Position numbers and translations under genes: made by a program. A model generated the notes under the pieces. That model searched no databases. It was not told the DNA's origin and worked only from the letters and a program-made list of their open reading frames with translations. 64,000 nt of DNA, from contig CASGEL010000005.1 of the NCBI GenBank assembly GCA_949300485.1, forward strand, positions 1 to 64,000, given 5' to 3'. Each line of letters opens with the position of its first letter. Position 1 is the stretch's first letter. Of the stretch, positions 33,251 through 42,074 are shown piece by piece. Source of the DNA: an uncultured bacterium (GTDB lineage Bacteria > Cyanobacteriota > Vampirovibrionia > Gastranaerophilales > Gastranaerophilaceae).

Positions 33251-34270
33251 TTAGCTTACCTGCATTTCTTTTTCAAATCCGAACAAAGAACTTACTGATT
33301 CATCATCGTGTATTCTTGAAATCGCTTGTGCAAGTAAAGGTGCTACTGAAATTTGTTTAATGTTAGATGGCATTTTGCTCATATCAAGCGGAATTGTATT
33401 TGTTACTATACACTCTGTAATAGGAGCTTCACCCAAGCGTTGAACTGCAGGTCCTGAAAATACAGGATGTGTCGCACCAACATATATTTCTTTGGCACCT
33501 CTTGATTTTAATAGCTTTGCAGCCTCGCAAATTGTACCTGCTGTATCTATTATATCATCAAACATTAGACAAACTTTATCTTTTACATCTCCTATAACGT
33601 TTGTTGCAATTGCTTCATTATGTTTGTCTCGTCTTTTATCAATAATTGCAATAGGACAATCTAATTTTTTTGCAAAATGTCTTGTTCTGTTTGCTCCTCC
33701 CATATCAGGAGATACAGCAACCATATTTTCAGGATCAATACCTAAATCTTTAATATAGTTTACCAATATCGGCATTGCAAAAATGTGGTCTACTAAAATA
33801 TTAAAAAATCCTTGAATTTGTCCTGTGTGTAAATCCATTGCAAGTACTCGGTCTGCTCCTGCTGTTGTTAATAAATCAGCAACAAGTTTAGCAGTAATAG
33901 CTTCACGACCGGATGTCTTTCTGTCTTGTCTTGCATAACCATAATATGGTATTACTGCGGTGATTGTTTTTGCACTGGCTCTTTTAAATGCATCTATAAT
34001 GATTAATAGCTCCATCAAATTTTCATTTACCGGATTGCATACAGGTTGAATGATAAAAACATCATCCCCTCTTACGCTTTCTTTTACCTGAACGTATATT
34101 TCACCGTCTGCAAAGTTTTTTACAACCATAGGGCCGATAGTTGTCCCCAGTTGGTCCGCAATTTCCTGTGCTAATTCAGGATTTGACCTTCCTGCAAAAA
34201 GTTTAATATCGTGAGTAGGGTTGATTGCCCGCTCAAGTTGAGGGTATGTCATTTCTTCAATTGCTGTCAT
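33251..34270 (-). CDS. prs: Ribose-phosphate pyrophosphokinase
   Basis: 339 residues from the ATG at 34270 (GGA nine bases upstream), with about 20 extra N-terminal residues over the usual 315. Family marks: IKLFAGRSNPELAQEIA at the start of the fold, NDDVFIIQP-like GDDVFIIQPVCNPVNENLME, the flexible loop YYGYARQDRKTSGREAI, DLHTGQIQGFF, and the PRPP loop CLMFDDIIDTAGTICEA. It makes PRPP from ribose 5-phosphate and ATP for purine, pyrimidine, His and Trp synthesis. An upstream start at 34339 would include the promoter and is rejected. Confidence 0.97.
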   Translation of the reverse strand: MTAIEEMTYPQLERAINPTHDIKLFAGRSNPELAQEIADQLGTTIGPMVVKNFADGEIYVQVKESVRGDDVFIIQPVCNPVNENLMELLIIIDAFKRASAKTITAVIPYYGYARQDRKTSGREAITAKLVADLLTTAGADRVLAMDLHTGQIQGFFNILVDHIFAMPILVNYIKDLGIDPENMVAVSPDMGGANRTRHFAKKLDCPIAIIDKRRDKHNEAIATNVIGDVKDKVCLMFDDIIDTAGTICEAAKLLKSRGAKEIYVGATHPVFSGPAVQRLGEAPITECIVTNTIPLDMSKMPSNIKQISVAPLLAQAISRIHDDESVSSLFGFEKEMQVS

Positions 34271-34310
34271 TTTCTTAATCCTTTCTGTATCCAGCACACC
34301 AGCATAGTCT

Positions 34311-34339
34311 ATTATAAAACTGTTTTGGGTTAACCTCAA
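34311..34339 (-). promoter_or_regulatory. Promoter of prs
   Basis: On the minus strand TTGAGG, 17-base spacer, TATAAT; start near 34304, giving a leader of about 35 bases. Confidence 0.65.
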
Positions 34340-34426
34340 GTTTTTTTTAAGTTTTGTAATATTTATAATAACATACCTGAATATAAAATTTTGTTAGTAA
34401 AATTGATGAAGGCTAAGTTTTGTTAC

Positions 34427-35062
34427 TTAGTCTTCATCTTTTATGTAACTGTATGCGTAAGCTGCTAGTATAGCGCCTAGAATATTGGCAAATATTGTTG
34501 CCAAGGTTAACCCCATACATGATATATGCATGCTGAATAATCCTATTGCAACTGCAGGATTAAATGCCCCGTAACATATTACTCCTCCTGTGACAAAGGC
34601 GCCAACTGTTACAGTTGTGCCTATGGCTAATCCGTAATATGAATTGCCTTTAGTTTCCGGTGTCGTTGCTGTTGCTAAAACAACATAACATAGTGCAAAT
34701 GTAAATAGTATCTCGCCTATGAAAATATTTGAGGTACTATATGAACAGGTTACTATAGCAGGAATATCACATAAATACATCATTAAAAGACTTGCAATAA
34801 TTGCTCCAAAAACTTGCGAAATTATATATGGTATTAGTAAATGATATTCCAAAATGCCTCTAAGCGCTGCTGCAATTGATACTGCAGGATTGTAATGTCC
34901 TCCGGACACAAATCCTCCTGAATATACTAAAATCATTAGCATAAATCCTATTGCAATTGCAGGTATTACTCCGTTACCTGGTAATAATGTCACCATACCT
35001 ACTGTAAATACTAGGAAAAATGTACCTATGAATTCAACAAAATATTTCTTAAAATTGTCCAT
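34427..35062 (-). CDS. Aquaporin-family (MIP) channel lacking filter arginine
   Basis: 211 residues, six membrane helices and two half-helices. Loop B is SGGHYNPAVSIAAALRG (NPA at 58-60) and loop E is YGAFNPAVAIGLF (NPA at 168-170). In aquaporins and GlpF the residue after the second NPA is the selectivity-filter Arg (N-P-A-R); here it is Val. The pore is therefore wider or less charged, and the solute is unknown: water, glycerol or other small neutral molecules. AAGGAGC precedes the ATG. Single gene, minus strand, downstream of no close neighbour. Confidence 0.88.
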   Translation of the reverse strand: MDNFKKYFVEFIGTFFLVFTVGMVTLLPGNGVIPAIAIGFMLMILVYSGGFVSGGHYNPAVSIAAALRGILEYHLLIPYIISQVFGAIIASLLMMYLCDIPAIVTCSYSTSNIFIGEILFTFALCYVVLATATTPETKGNSYYGLAIGTTVTVGAFVTGGVICYGAFNPAVAIGLFSMHISCMGLTLATIFANILGAILAAYAYSYIKDED

Positions 35063-35158
35063 TTTACAAGCTCCTTATTAAGTTTCAATTCTCAAGGAAT
35101 TATAAAATGAATTATATATTTTTTTATTAGAAAATAAGGCAGTATAATTGTATATATA

Positions 35159-35650
35159 TTATGTTTTATATTCCATAATATAATCATCCATTACAAAACC
35201 GTTGCCTATATCGGTTACAACGGCATCTATGGTTTTAAATCCCCATTGATTGTAGGCATTTATTGTGTTTATATTATGCTTATTGACTGTTAATCGGATA
35301 GCTTTATAACCTTTAGCCTTTGCTATTTCTTTTATTTTTTCAAAGGCCTTTGTTCCAAGACCTCTGTGTCTGTAGTGTTTTGAAATATATAATTTGGATA
35401 AAAATAAATAATCTTTTTTATCAGAGAGTCCAAAGTATCCTATGTCTTTTCCATTTTCATTTATAAAATAATAGCTGTATTTTTCATGTTTATATTGATT
35501 AAGTATAGCTTTTTCTGATTGGAATTTCTCTACCATATAATCAATTTGTTCATTTGTTAAAATGCAAGTCCAATATTCATGCCAAATATAATTTGTTAAT
35601 TTTGCAAGTTTTGGAATATCTGAAATTTTTACTTCTATAAATTTTATCAT
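35159..35650 (-). CDS. GNAT-family acetyltransferase
   Basis: 163 residues from the ATG at 35650 (MIKFIEVKISDIPKLAKL). The acetyl-CoA binding motif A is LYISKHYRHRGLGTKAFEKI (R/Q-x-x-G-x-G/A type, RHRGLG) and motif B is INAYNQWGFKTID. WHEYWTCILTNEQIDYMVEKF is the variable substrate side. It acetylates an amine, alcohol or protein; the substrate is unknown. An earlier start at 35713 is possible but lacks a good site. Confidence 0.88.
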   Translation of the reverse strand: MIKFIEVKISDIPKLAKLTNYIWHEYWTCILTNEQIDYMVEKFQSEKAILNQYKHEKYSYYFINENGKDIGYFGLSDKKDYLFLSKLYISKHYRHRGLGTKAFEKIKEIAKAKGYKAIRLTVNKHNINTINAYNQWGFKTIDAVVTDIGNGFVMDDYIMEYKT

Positions 35651-35722
35651 TTGTCTATCAAAAAATATTTTGTTTATATTTATATTATATGACAAGTTAA
35701 AAACTAAGGACACAGATATTGT

Positions 35723-35959
35723 ATGAAAATTCAGTTAAAAAATTTATCCCAATTTAAAAATACCAATCATATCGCTAAAACTAAGATAGATAAACTTACT
35801 TTAAAAGTTCCTGAAGTACTTAATGAAATAAATTCTGTTAGGTTGAATTTTGAACGTAATGCTGAAAAGTTGACTGCAAAAGAGTATCTTATGGCTCGTT
35901 CATATTTAGCTAATGCAGAAATGGAACAGCTATATAAGGCTATTGAAAAAGATTTATAA
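35723..35959 (+). CDS. Small helical protein, 78 residues
   Basis: Starts MKIQLKNLSQFKNTNHIAKT, whose M-K-I start and early Q-F-K-N loosely resemble the tag motif, then a helical, charged body (NFERNAEKLTAKEYLMARSY). No signal peptide. A distant AAGGAC lies upstream. It ends at a strong terminator. Function unknown. Confidence 0.6.
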   Translation: MKIQLKNLSQFKNTNHIAKTKIDKLTLKVPEVLNEINSVRLNFERNAEKLTAKEYLMARSYLANAEMEQLYKAIEKDL

Positions 35960-35961
35960 AT

Positions 35962-35999
35962 AAAAACCCCTGTAAGATAAATTCCTACAGGAGTTTTTA
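35962..35999. terminator. Bidirectional terminator
   Basis: AAAAACCCCTGTA...TACAGGAGTTTTT with a loop of about 10 bases; it serves the small gene and the convergent hppA gene. Confidence 0.75.
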
Positions 36000-36016
36000 T
36001 TTAATTTGTAATTGTA

Positions 36017-38452
36017 TTATTTCTTTGTAGGAATTCTCATTCCATAGAAAGATCTAATGACAAATATCAATGCGATTACTAAGAATACTGCGCCTGCAAT
36101 AGGTGCAACTTTTCTGAATGATTCATTGATTGCAATTTCCATTGCTAATAAACCAAATAAAGTTGTGAATTTAATAATCGGGTTCATCGCAACTGATGAT
36201 GTATCTTTGAACGGGTCACCTACTGTGTCGCCAACAACTGTAGCTTCATGCAAAGGTGTTCCCTTTTCCTTCAAATCCACTTCAACAATTTTCTTAGCGT
36301 TATCCCAGCATCCGCCGGCATTTGCCATAAATACAGCTTGGAATAGCCCAAATACTGCTATTGCAATTAGGTAGCTTACAAAGAATGAAACTGCTAATTG
36401 TGTTTTGCAGCTAGGTGCTGATAAACAAGCAAGAGCTAATGCAAATGTAAATAATGCGATAAAGATATTTACCATACCCTTTTGTGCATATTGTGTACAA
36501 ATTTTTACTACTTCTTTTGAGTTAGCCAAATTTGCACTCTTTTCATCAGCTTCACCTAGTTTGATATTTTCTCTGATGTATTCAACAGCTCTGTAAGCTC
36601 CTGTAGTAACAGCCTGCATTGAAGCTCCGCTGAACCAGTAAATTACAGCACCGCCTGTTAATAAACCTAATAGTGTATATGGGTTTAACAGATTTAATAT
36701 CATTTCAGGCTGTATACCTAATGTATTTTTGATAACTAGAATCAATGAGAAAATCATTGTTGTCGCACCAACAACCGCAGTACCAATTAATACAGGTTTA
36801 GATGTTGCTTTGAAGGTGTTACCTGCTCCGTCATTTTCTTCTAAGTATTGTTTTGCATTTTCAAAATCTGCATCGAAATCAAATTCTTTTTTAATTTCTT
36901 CTTTTACATCAGTGATTTCTTCGATTAATGATAATTCATAAACTGATTGAGCGTTATCAGTAACCGGACCATAAGAGTCAACTGCAATTGTTACAGGACC
37001 CATTCCTAAGAAACCAAATGCAACCAAACCAAATGCAAATACTGATGGATAAATCATTAATCCATCTTCTCCAGACGGAATATAGGTACTTGCAATGTAG
37101 GCTAGAGCCATCAATAATACAATAATCATACCAATCCAGAAGCCTGAGAAGTTTCCAGATACAATACCTGAAAGAATAGTTAAAGATGCTCCGCCTTCTT
37201 TTGATGCTGTTACAACTTCTTCTGTATGTTTAGCTTTTGGTGAAGTGAAGATCTTTGTAAATTCAGGGATTAATGCAGCTCCTAGAGTACCGCAAGAGAT
37301 AATGCATGACAAGACTAACCAAATGTGATTACCCATATCGCTTAGTAACCAATGGCTTACTCCGAATGTCATACAAATTGACAAGATTGATGTAATCCAT
37401 ACAAGTCTTGTTAATGGTGCTTCAAAGTCAAATTTTTCTACTTTTGGCGCATAGAAGAATTTGTCCCATATGCTGTTAATCCAGTATGCTACTACTGAAG
37501 TTACAATCATTAAGAATCTCATAACAAAAATCCAAGCCAATAATTGAACTTGATTTTCTTGCCCCATAACTGCAAGTAATATGAAACTTACTAATGCAAC
37601 ACCTGTTACACCATAAGTTTCAAACCCATCTGCAGTAGGTCCTATTGAATCACCGGCATTGTCACCGGTACAGTCTGCAATAACACCAGGGTTTCTAGGA
37701 TCATCTTCTTTTATCCCGAATTGGATTTTCATTAAATCAGATCCGATATCGGCAATTTTTGTAAAAATACCACCGGCAACACGAAGAGCTGATGCGCCTA
37801 AACTTTCACCGATTGCAAAACCAATAAAACATGCGCCAGCAATATCGCCAGGTACAAATAAAAGGATTATAAGCATCATAATTAATTCAACTGATACTAA
37901 TAATACTCCAATGCTCATTCCTGCTTTTAAAGGAATGTTCATAATGTCTAGCGGATTACCTTTTAAAGATGCAAATGCAGTTCTGGAGTTAGCAAGGGTA
38001 TTCATTCTTATTCCAAACCAAGCTACTGAATAAGATCCTAAAATACCTATAACAGACCAAGCTAAAATTGTCAAAACTCCTTTTGCCCCCATATGTTGAA
38101 GGTATCCAAAATAAAAGGCAATACATAAACCTATTAATACTTCTAAAACAATAAGAAACTTACCTTGTTGGATTAGATAGGTTTTACATGTTTCAAAAAT
38201 AGTATTACCAACATCGTCCATAGCTTTATGGACATCCAGTTTTTTGATTTTTAGAAATTCTATTAGTCCAAAAATCAATCCGATAACAGAAATTCCAAGC
38301 CCTACAAGCAGTAATTTGTAACTGCAAGGTGAAATTGAATGAATACTTGGAACTACTAAATCGGCTTCACTTGCCAATGCAGGTGAGATTCCAATAAGCA
38401 TTATTGCAAGTATTGCAAATAATCTCATTGGTGAAGTAAATCTTTTAAACAT
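36017..38452 (-). CDS. hppA: Membrane-bound ion-pumping pyrophosphatase
   Basis: 811 residues with an N-terminal signal-like segment and about sixteen membrane helices. Catalytic motifs are IADIGSDLMKIQFGIKEDDP and GVIADCTGDNAGDSIGPTAD (the D-x3-D pattern that binds Mg-PPi), and the C-terminal DNAKKIVEVDLKEKG and GDTVGDPFKDTSS. It hydrolyses PPi and pumps H+ or Na+ across the membrane. At the potassium-switch site the sequence is GNTFKAT, with Lys where K+-dependent enzymes have Ala, so I infer a K+-independent type. It belongs to a diverged subgroup. AAGGAGAG precedes the start. Confidence 0.94.
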   Translation of the reverse strand: MFKRFTSPMRLFAILAIMLIGISPALASEADLVVPSIHSISPCSYKLLLVGLGISVIGLIFGLIEFLKIKKLDVHKAMDDVGNTIFETCKTYLIQQGKFLIVLEVLIGLCIAFYFGYLQHMGAKGVLTILAWSVIGILGSYSVAWFGIRMNTLANSRTAFASLKGNPLDIMNIPLKAGMSIGVLLVSVELIMMLIILLFVPGDIAGACFIGFAIGESLGASALRVAGGIFTKIADIGSDLMKIQFGIKEDDPRNPGVIADCTGDNAGDSIGPTADGFETYGVTGVALVSFILLAVMGQENQVQLLAWIFVMRFLMIVTSVVAYWINSIWDKFFYAPKVEKFDFEAPLTRLVWITSILSICMTFGVSHWLLSDMGNHIWLVLSCIISCGTLGAALIPEFTKIFTSPKAKHTEEVVTASKEGGASLTILSGIVSGNFSGFWIGMIIVLLMALAYIASTYIPSGEDGLMIYPSVFAFGLVAFGFLGMGPVTIAVDSYGPVTDNAQSVYELSLIEEITDVKEEIKKEFDFDADFENAKQYLEENDGAGNTFKATSKPVLIGTAVVGATTMIFSLILVIKNTLGIQPEMILNLLNPYTLLGLLTGGAVIYWFSGASMQAVTTGAYRAVEYIRENIKLGEADEKSANLANSKEVVKICTQYAQKGMVNIFIALFTFALALACLSAPSCKTQLAVSFFVSYLIAIAVFGLFQAVFMANAGGCWDNAKKIVEVDLKEKGTPLHEATVVGDTVGDPFKDTSSVAMNPIIKFTTLFGLLAMEIAINESFRKVAPIAGAVFLVIALIFVIRSFYGMRIPTKK

Positions 38453-38490
38453 TCTACTCTCTCCTTTATTAAAAGTACGTCCCCTTTCTT

Positions 38491-38518
38491 ATTATATTAA
38501 ATAAATTATTTTTTACAA
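38491..38518 (-). promoter_or_regulatory. Promoter of hppA
   Basis: On the minus strand TTGTAA, 16-base spacer, TATAAT. Confidence 0.55.
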
Positions 38519-38557
38519 TTTATTAACAATTAGTGATAAAAATGTTATTATTTTAAT

Positions 38558-38929
38558 ATGCATGATTTATTAAAAGGTATATGGATAGTACTATGGATTT
38601 TTACTTTACTTGGTGTTTTATCATTAATCCCATTAGATAAGTATGAGCGAAAATATGTGAATGAGCTTCGTAGGGTAAAATCAGAACCTCAAAGACGAGT
38701 TGATGCTACATATAGATATATTGAGGCTGTAGAGGAGGGTAATGAGGATATTTCCAACGGAATTTTTTCAGATCCGCCTGCAAAGTATTATGATAATTAT
38801 GATTATAATAATAGTGCGAAGTATCCCCTAGAAAAAGTTAAAGAAAATAAATATAGCCGTCCTTTATATATAAGAGACAAATATAATCCTAAGATTTTAT
38901 ACCCTTACCCGAGATCTAGATGGTATTAA
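38558..38929 (+). CDS. Small anchored protein, 123 residues
   Basis: One N-terminal membrane helix (IWIVLWIFTLLGVLSLIPL) then a charged, Tyr-rich, probably disordered tail (YYDNYDYNNSAKYPLEKV) ending YPYPRSRWY. It is divergent from hppA and overlaps the convergent gene at 38926 by four bases. No family recognised. Confidence 0.6.
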   Translation: MHDLLKGIWIVLWIFTLLGVLSLIPLDKYERKYVNELRRVKSEPQRRVDATYRYIEAVEEGNEDISNGIFSDPPAKYYDNYDYNNSAKYPLEKVKENKYSRPLYIRDKYNPKILYPYPRSRWY

Positions 38930-39777
38930 TATACATAAGTACTTTCTAATAATTTTATTTCAAAGGGTTTGCCTGCAGGTATCGAAATATTTCCACCTTT
39001 ATCAAATATAGCAAATACGGGTGCAGTTGCAGTTGTTAGGGTATATCCGGCTATTCCTACAACAGTCGGAACTGGAGATAAAATTATTAATATAGGATTG
39101 TCAGCCATTTTTGATGAAATATTTTTTGTTTTATTGTAGAACTTTTCACCCTTATCTACTTGTTCTGCGACGTTTTTCCAGTATCGTCTTTCACCCTTTA
39201 TTTTATTAAAGAATATTTTTTTAGAGTTTGCTTTTGTTATTTTAGCTTCTGTAGAGTAGGTTTTTCCATTATAAGTTATACTTGTAACTTTTAATACAAT
39301 GAGCCCTCCATTACCTGTAATTTGCGGTCTGTGTGTGTCAATTACTTCTCCCATCAGGATAGTTCCGCTTGGAATTGTTATGTTCTTTTTGTAAACGGGC
39401 GAGGTTGTGGTAAATGAAATTGAAGAGCCTTCTTTTGACCAGTCTGAAATTAGCTGGTTTGATTTAACTTGGAATTTTGTCCATTTTGAAATTTTTATTG
39501 CATTTTTTTTATCCGGTTTTGTTATAACAGGTGCAGTAGTATTCGTAAATGTAGGGAGAGTTTTGGGAGGGGCCTGTGTTGTGTTTGAGTTTGGTGTCGA
39601 AGTTTTCAATTTCTCAGGTAGTTGAGGTAAAACATCATTTTCAAGTTGTGATGTATTATATTTCTTTTTTATTTCTTCATCTACGGACATGTCTAATTCA
39701 AGAGAAAATGCAGGTAATCCTGTTAGTAAGACTACCTGTATTATTATTATAATTTTATATTTTAATATATTGTTCAT
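38926..39777 (-). CDS. Secreted protein with IPxGT beta-domain
   Basis: 283 residues. N-terminal hydrophobic signal (IIIIIQVVLLTGLPAFS), then a Pro/Thr-rich linker (residues 50-85), then a beta-rich domain: FTTTSPVYKKNITIPSGTIL, MGEVIDTHRP, ITYNGKTYSTEAKI. A similar stretch is in the protein at 55690 (GIIIPKGTLAHGKL...PDGREIPIEGK), so the two share a domain that is vaguely like VirB10/TrbI-type beta-barrels. A glycine-rich hydrophobic region lies near residue 240. Periplasmic or envelope role inferred. Confidence 0.65.
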   Translation of the reverse strand: MNNILKYKIIIIIQVVLLTGLPAFSLELDMSVDEEIKKKYNTSQLENDVLPQLPEKLKTSTPNSNTTQAPPKTLPTFTNTTAPVITKPDKKNAIKISKWTKFQVKSNQLISDWSKEGSSISFTTTSPVYKKNITIPSGTILMGEVIDTHRPQITGNGGLIVLKVTSITYNGKTYSTEAKITKANSKKIFFNKIKGERRYWKNVAEQVDKGEKFYNKTKNISSKMADNPILIILSPVPTVVGIAGYTLTTATAPVFAIFDKGGNISIPAGKPFEIKLLESTYVY

Positions 39778-39802
39778 TTGTAATATATAAATAAATTTAT
39801 TG

Positions 39803-40243
39803 TTATTTGATGAGTTTTCCTCTTTTTAAAAACAAAATACCTACAAGTAATAAGGATAGTGCTGATCCTAAATACTTAATCCCAGGGATGAAAGAAGTTG
39901 CAGTTATAGAAATATAAGCTATAACTATATAGAAAATAGCTTTTTGTTTGTTTCCTATAATATCATATAATCTTTTAGCACAACTTAATCCATATATATA
40001 AATTGAAGATAAACCGTAAATTGATAAAATTGTAATATATAAAATTTTATGTTCCATTGGATTTATATTTATATATATATAATAGAATACAAAAGAAAAG
40101 ACTATACTATATGCCAAAACTATTGTAAACACAATAAAAAATCCTGATCTGCTTAATGCCCCATCCATTTTAAATAAGTTAAAACTCTCTTTAACTTCTG
40201 AATCTTGTTGAGGTTGTTCATTTATTTGATTTTCATTATCCAT
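39803..40243 (-). CDS. DUF805-like small membrane protein
   Basis: 146 residues from the ATG at 40243 (AAGGAAAT upstream). A soluble N-terminus (FNLFKMDGALSRSGFFIVFT) has the R-S-x-x-F/W form of DUF805, followed by four hydrophobic helices with the loop SCAKRLYDIIGNKQKAIFY, where DUF805 has its conserved K-R-L-H-D. It starts ten bases after the flavoprotein gene at 40254 and is probably co-transcribed. Function unknown. Confidence 0.65.
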   Translation of the reverse strand: MDNENQINEQPQQDSEVKESFNLFKMDGALSRSGFFIVFTIVLAYSIVFSFVFYYIYININPMEHKILYITILSIYGLSSIYIYGLSCAKRLYDIIGNKQKAIFYIVIAYISITATSFIPGIKYLGSALSLLLVGILFLKRGKLIK

Positions 40244-40253
40244 TCTTATTTCC

Positions 40254-41630
40254 TTATTTTGAAAGTAATTCATTTATCGCTTTAGCAGCTTTTTTACCGG
40301 CTCCCATTGCATTGATAGCATTTGATTCTCCAACAGGTGCAACATCTCCTCCGGCATATATAAATGGAATATTAGTTGAACGATTTTCCGGGTCAACTTC
40401 AATGTAGCCTTTTTTATCAGTAATAATTTCAATACCTTCAGCTTCTGCAGATTTTTGTATAATCGGATTAGGACCTGTGCCAAGGGCTACAATTACTGTG
40501 TCAACATCTTCGGTAGTATACTTACCTGTACCAACGGGTCTTCTTCTTCCTGATGCATCAGGTTCTCCCAGCTCCATGATTTCAAATTTCATACCGTTTA
40601 CGTATCCGTCTTTATCAAAAATTTCTACAGGAGCATGTAAAAATTTAAATTGAACACCTTCTTCTTTTGCATGTCTTATTTCTTCCAAACGAGCAGGAAG
40701 TTCTTTTTCAGTTCTACGGTATATAATGGATACTTCTTCAAATCCTACACGCACAGCAGTTCTTGCAGCATCCATTGCAACATTACCTCCGCCTATAACT
40801 GCAACTTTTTTGCCGACTTTTAAAGGTGTAATACTGTCTTTATCTCTTCCTGCTCCCATAAGGTTTACTCGGGTCAGGAATTCATTTGCAGAGAACACAC
40901 CGTTAAGGTTTTCGCCCGGAATATGCATCATTTTAGGCAGTCCTGCACCTGAGCAGATAAATATAGCATCGAAACCATCATCTTTTAATTGTTTTAATGT
41001 TATTGATTTACCTACTATAACGTTGGTATGGAATTCTACTCCCATTGCTTTGAGGTTAGTTATTTCTCTATCAAGAATTGTTCTTGGTAATCTGAATGGT
41101 GGGATACCGTAGCGTAAAACACCTCCGAGTTTATGTAGTGCTTCAAAAACAACAACTTCATGTCCTGCTTTTCTAAGATCTGCTGCTGCAGTAATTCCTG
41201 CGCAGCCGGAGCCTACAATTGCAACTTTTTTCCCCGAAGGTTTAATTTCAGGCATATCTGCTTTTGTATTATCTCCGACGTATCTTTCTAAAGCTCCGAT
41301 AGCAACAGATTCGCCTTTAATTCCTAAAATGCAGTTCCCTTCACATTGTCTTTCTTGCGGACAGACTCTGCCGCAGACTGACGGTAACATACTTGTTTCT
41401 CTGATGATTCTTCCTGCTTCATCAAGGTTATCATGTTTTAAAGCATCAATAAATTCAGGAATTTTTATATTTACAGGACATCCTTGAACGCATCTTGGGT
41501 TTTTGCAGTGTAGGCATCTTGAAGCTTCAAGTTTTACCTGCTCCGGAGTTAAGTTGCTTTCAACTGCTTCAAAATTTGAGCGTCTTTCTATTTTGTCCTG
41601 TTCTTTTACGTGTTGTCTTTCTACAGCCAT
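40254..41630 (-). CDS. gltD: NADPH-dependent glutamate synthase small subunit-type oxidoreductase
   Basis: 458 residues. N-terminal Fe-S domain: CLHCKNPRCVQGCPVNIKIP and SVCGRVCPQERQCEGNCILG. Then FAD-binding VAIVGSGCAGITAAADLRKAGH and NADPH-binding VAVIGGGNVAMDAARTAVRVG, and the C-terminal FIYAGGDVA. This family gives electrons from NADPH to glutamate synthase or ferredoxin (GltD, NfnB/SudA). No large subunit is adjacent, so the partner is open; NfnB-like is equally possible. Confidence 0.88.
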   Translation of the reverse strand: MAVERQHVKEQDKIERRSNFEAVESNLTPEQVKLEASRCLHCKNPRCVQGCPVNIKIPEFIDALKHDNLDEAGRIIRETSMLPSVCGRVCPQERQCEGNCILGIKGESVAIGALERYVGDNTKADMPEIKPSGKKVAIVGSGCAGITAAADLRKAGHEVVVFEALHKLGGVLRYGIPPFRLPRTILDREITNLKAMGVEFHTNVIVGKSITLKQLKDDGFDAIFICSGAGLPKMMHIPGENLNGVFSANEFLTRVNLMGAGRDKDSITPLKVGKKVAVIGGGNVAMDAARTAVRVGFEEVSIIYRRTEKELPARLEEIRHAKEEGVQFKFLHAPVEIFDKDGYVNGMKFEIMELGEPDASGRRRPVGTGKYTTEDVDTVIVALGTGPNPIIQKSAEAEGIEIITDKKGYIEVDPENRSTNIPFIYAGGDVAPVGESNAINAMGAGKKAAKAINELLSK

Positions 41631-41717
41631 TGTCCTATCCCTTCTTAATATACAAAATAATTTAATTAATTATATTTTAATTAAAAAACATATCCAGTGC
41701 AAGTGGAGAAAAATCTT

Positions 41718-41805
41718 TCAAGTGATATTAAATAAATTTGGGTAAATTTATATTATTTTTTATTTTATTCAAGAGATTTTAATTAAATAAGAGTCAAGTG
41801 ATATT
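41718..41805. repeat. Two 12-bp direct repeats TCAAGTGATATT
   Basis: Identical copies at 41718-41729 and 41794-41805, 76 bases apart. The near-match TCAAGTGAAAT forms codons 2-5 of both XRE genes (41806 and 42300). They may be operators or leftovers of further module copies. Confidence 0.4.
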
Positions 41806-42024
41806 TTACTCATCAAAAGTTAATAATTCCGCTATAGTCATATTAAGATTTTTCGCGATTTTATCCAGATATTCCAATCGAGGACTACGTTTAAGATTTT
41901 CTATTCTATATATATAATCCTTTTCAAATCCACACATTAGCGAAAGTTTTTCTTGTGTTAAATTTTTTTCTTTTCTTATGTTTCGTAACCTAGATGCGAG
42001 TTTTCTTGTTATTTCACTTGACAT
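41806..42024 (-). CDS. XRE-family regulator, module 1
   Basis: 72 residues: MSSEITRKLASRLRNIRKEK is helix 1, LTQEKLSLMCGFEKDYIYRI the helix-turn-helix, ending NMTIAELLTFDE. It is a one-domain Cro-like repressor, 55-60% identical by eye to the regulator of module 2. It is divergent from the small gene at 42075. No ribosome site is visible before the ATG, so the mRNA may be leaderless. Confidence 0.85.
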   Translation of the reverse strand: MSSEITRKLASRLRNIRKEKNLTQEKLSLMCGFEKDYIYRIENLKRSPRLEYLDKIAKNLNMTIAELLTFDE

Positions 42025-42071
42025 TATAAAAACAGTATGTCAATATATTTGAATAGTCGACAGCCAATTGG
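42013..42071. promoter_or_regulatory. Conserved control region of module 1
   Basis: Contains TTGACAT...ATGTCAA (inverted repeat spanning the XRE start and the start of an upstream 15-codon frame) and the palindrome GCCAATTGGC. The same elements in the same order occur at 42500-42557 in module 2. Confidence 0.5.
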
Positions 42072-42074
42072 CAG

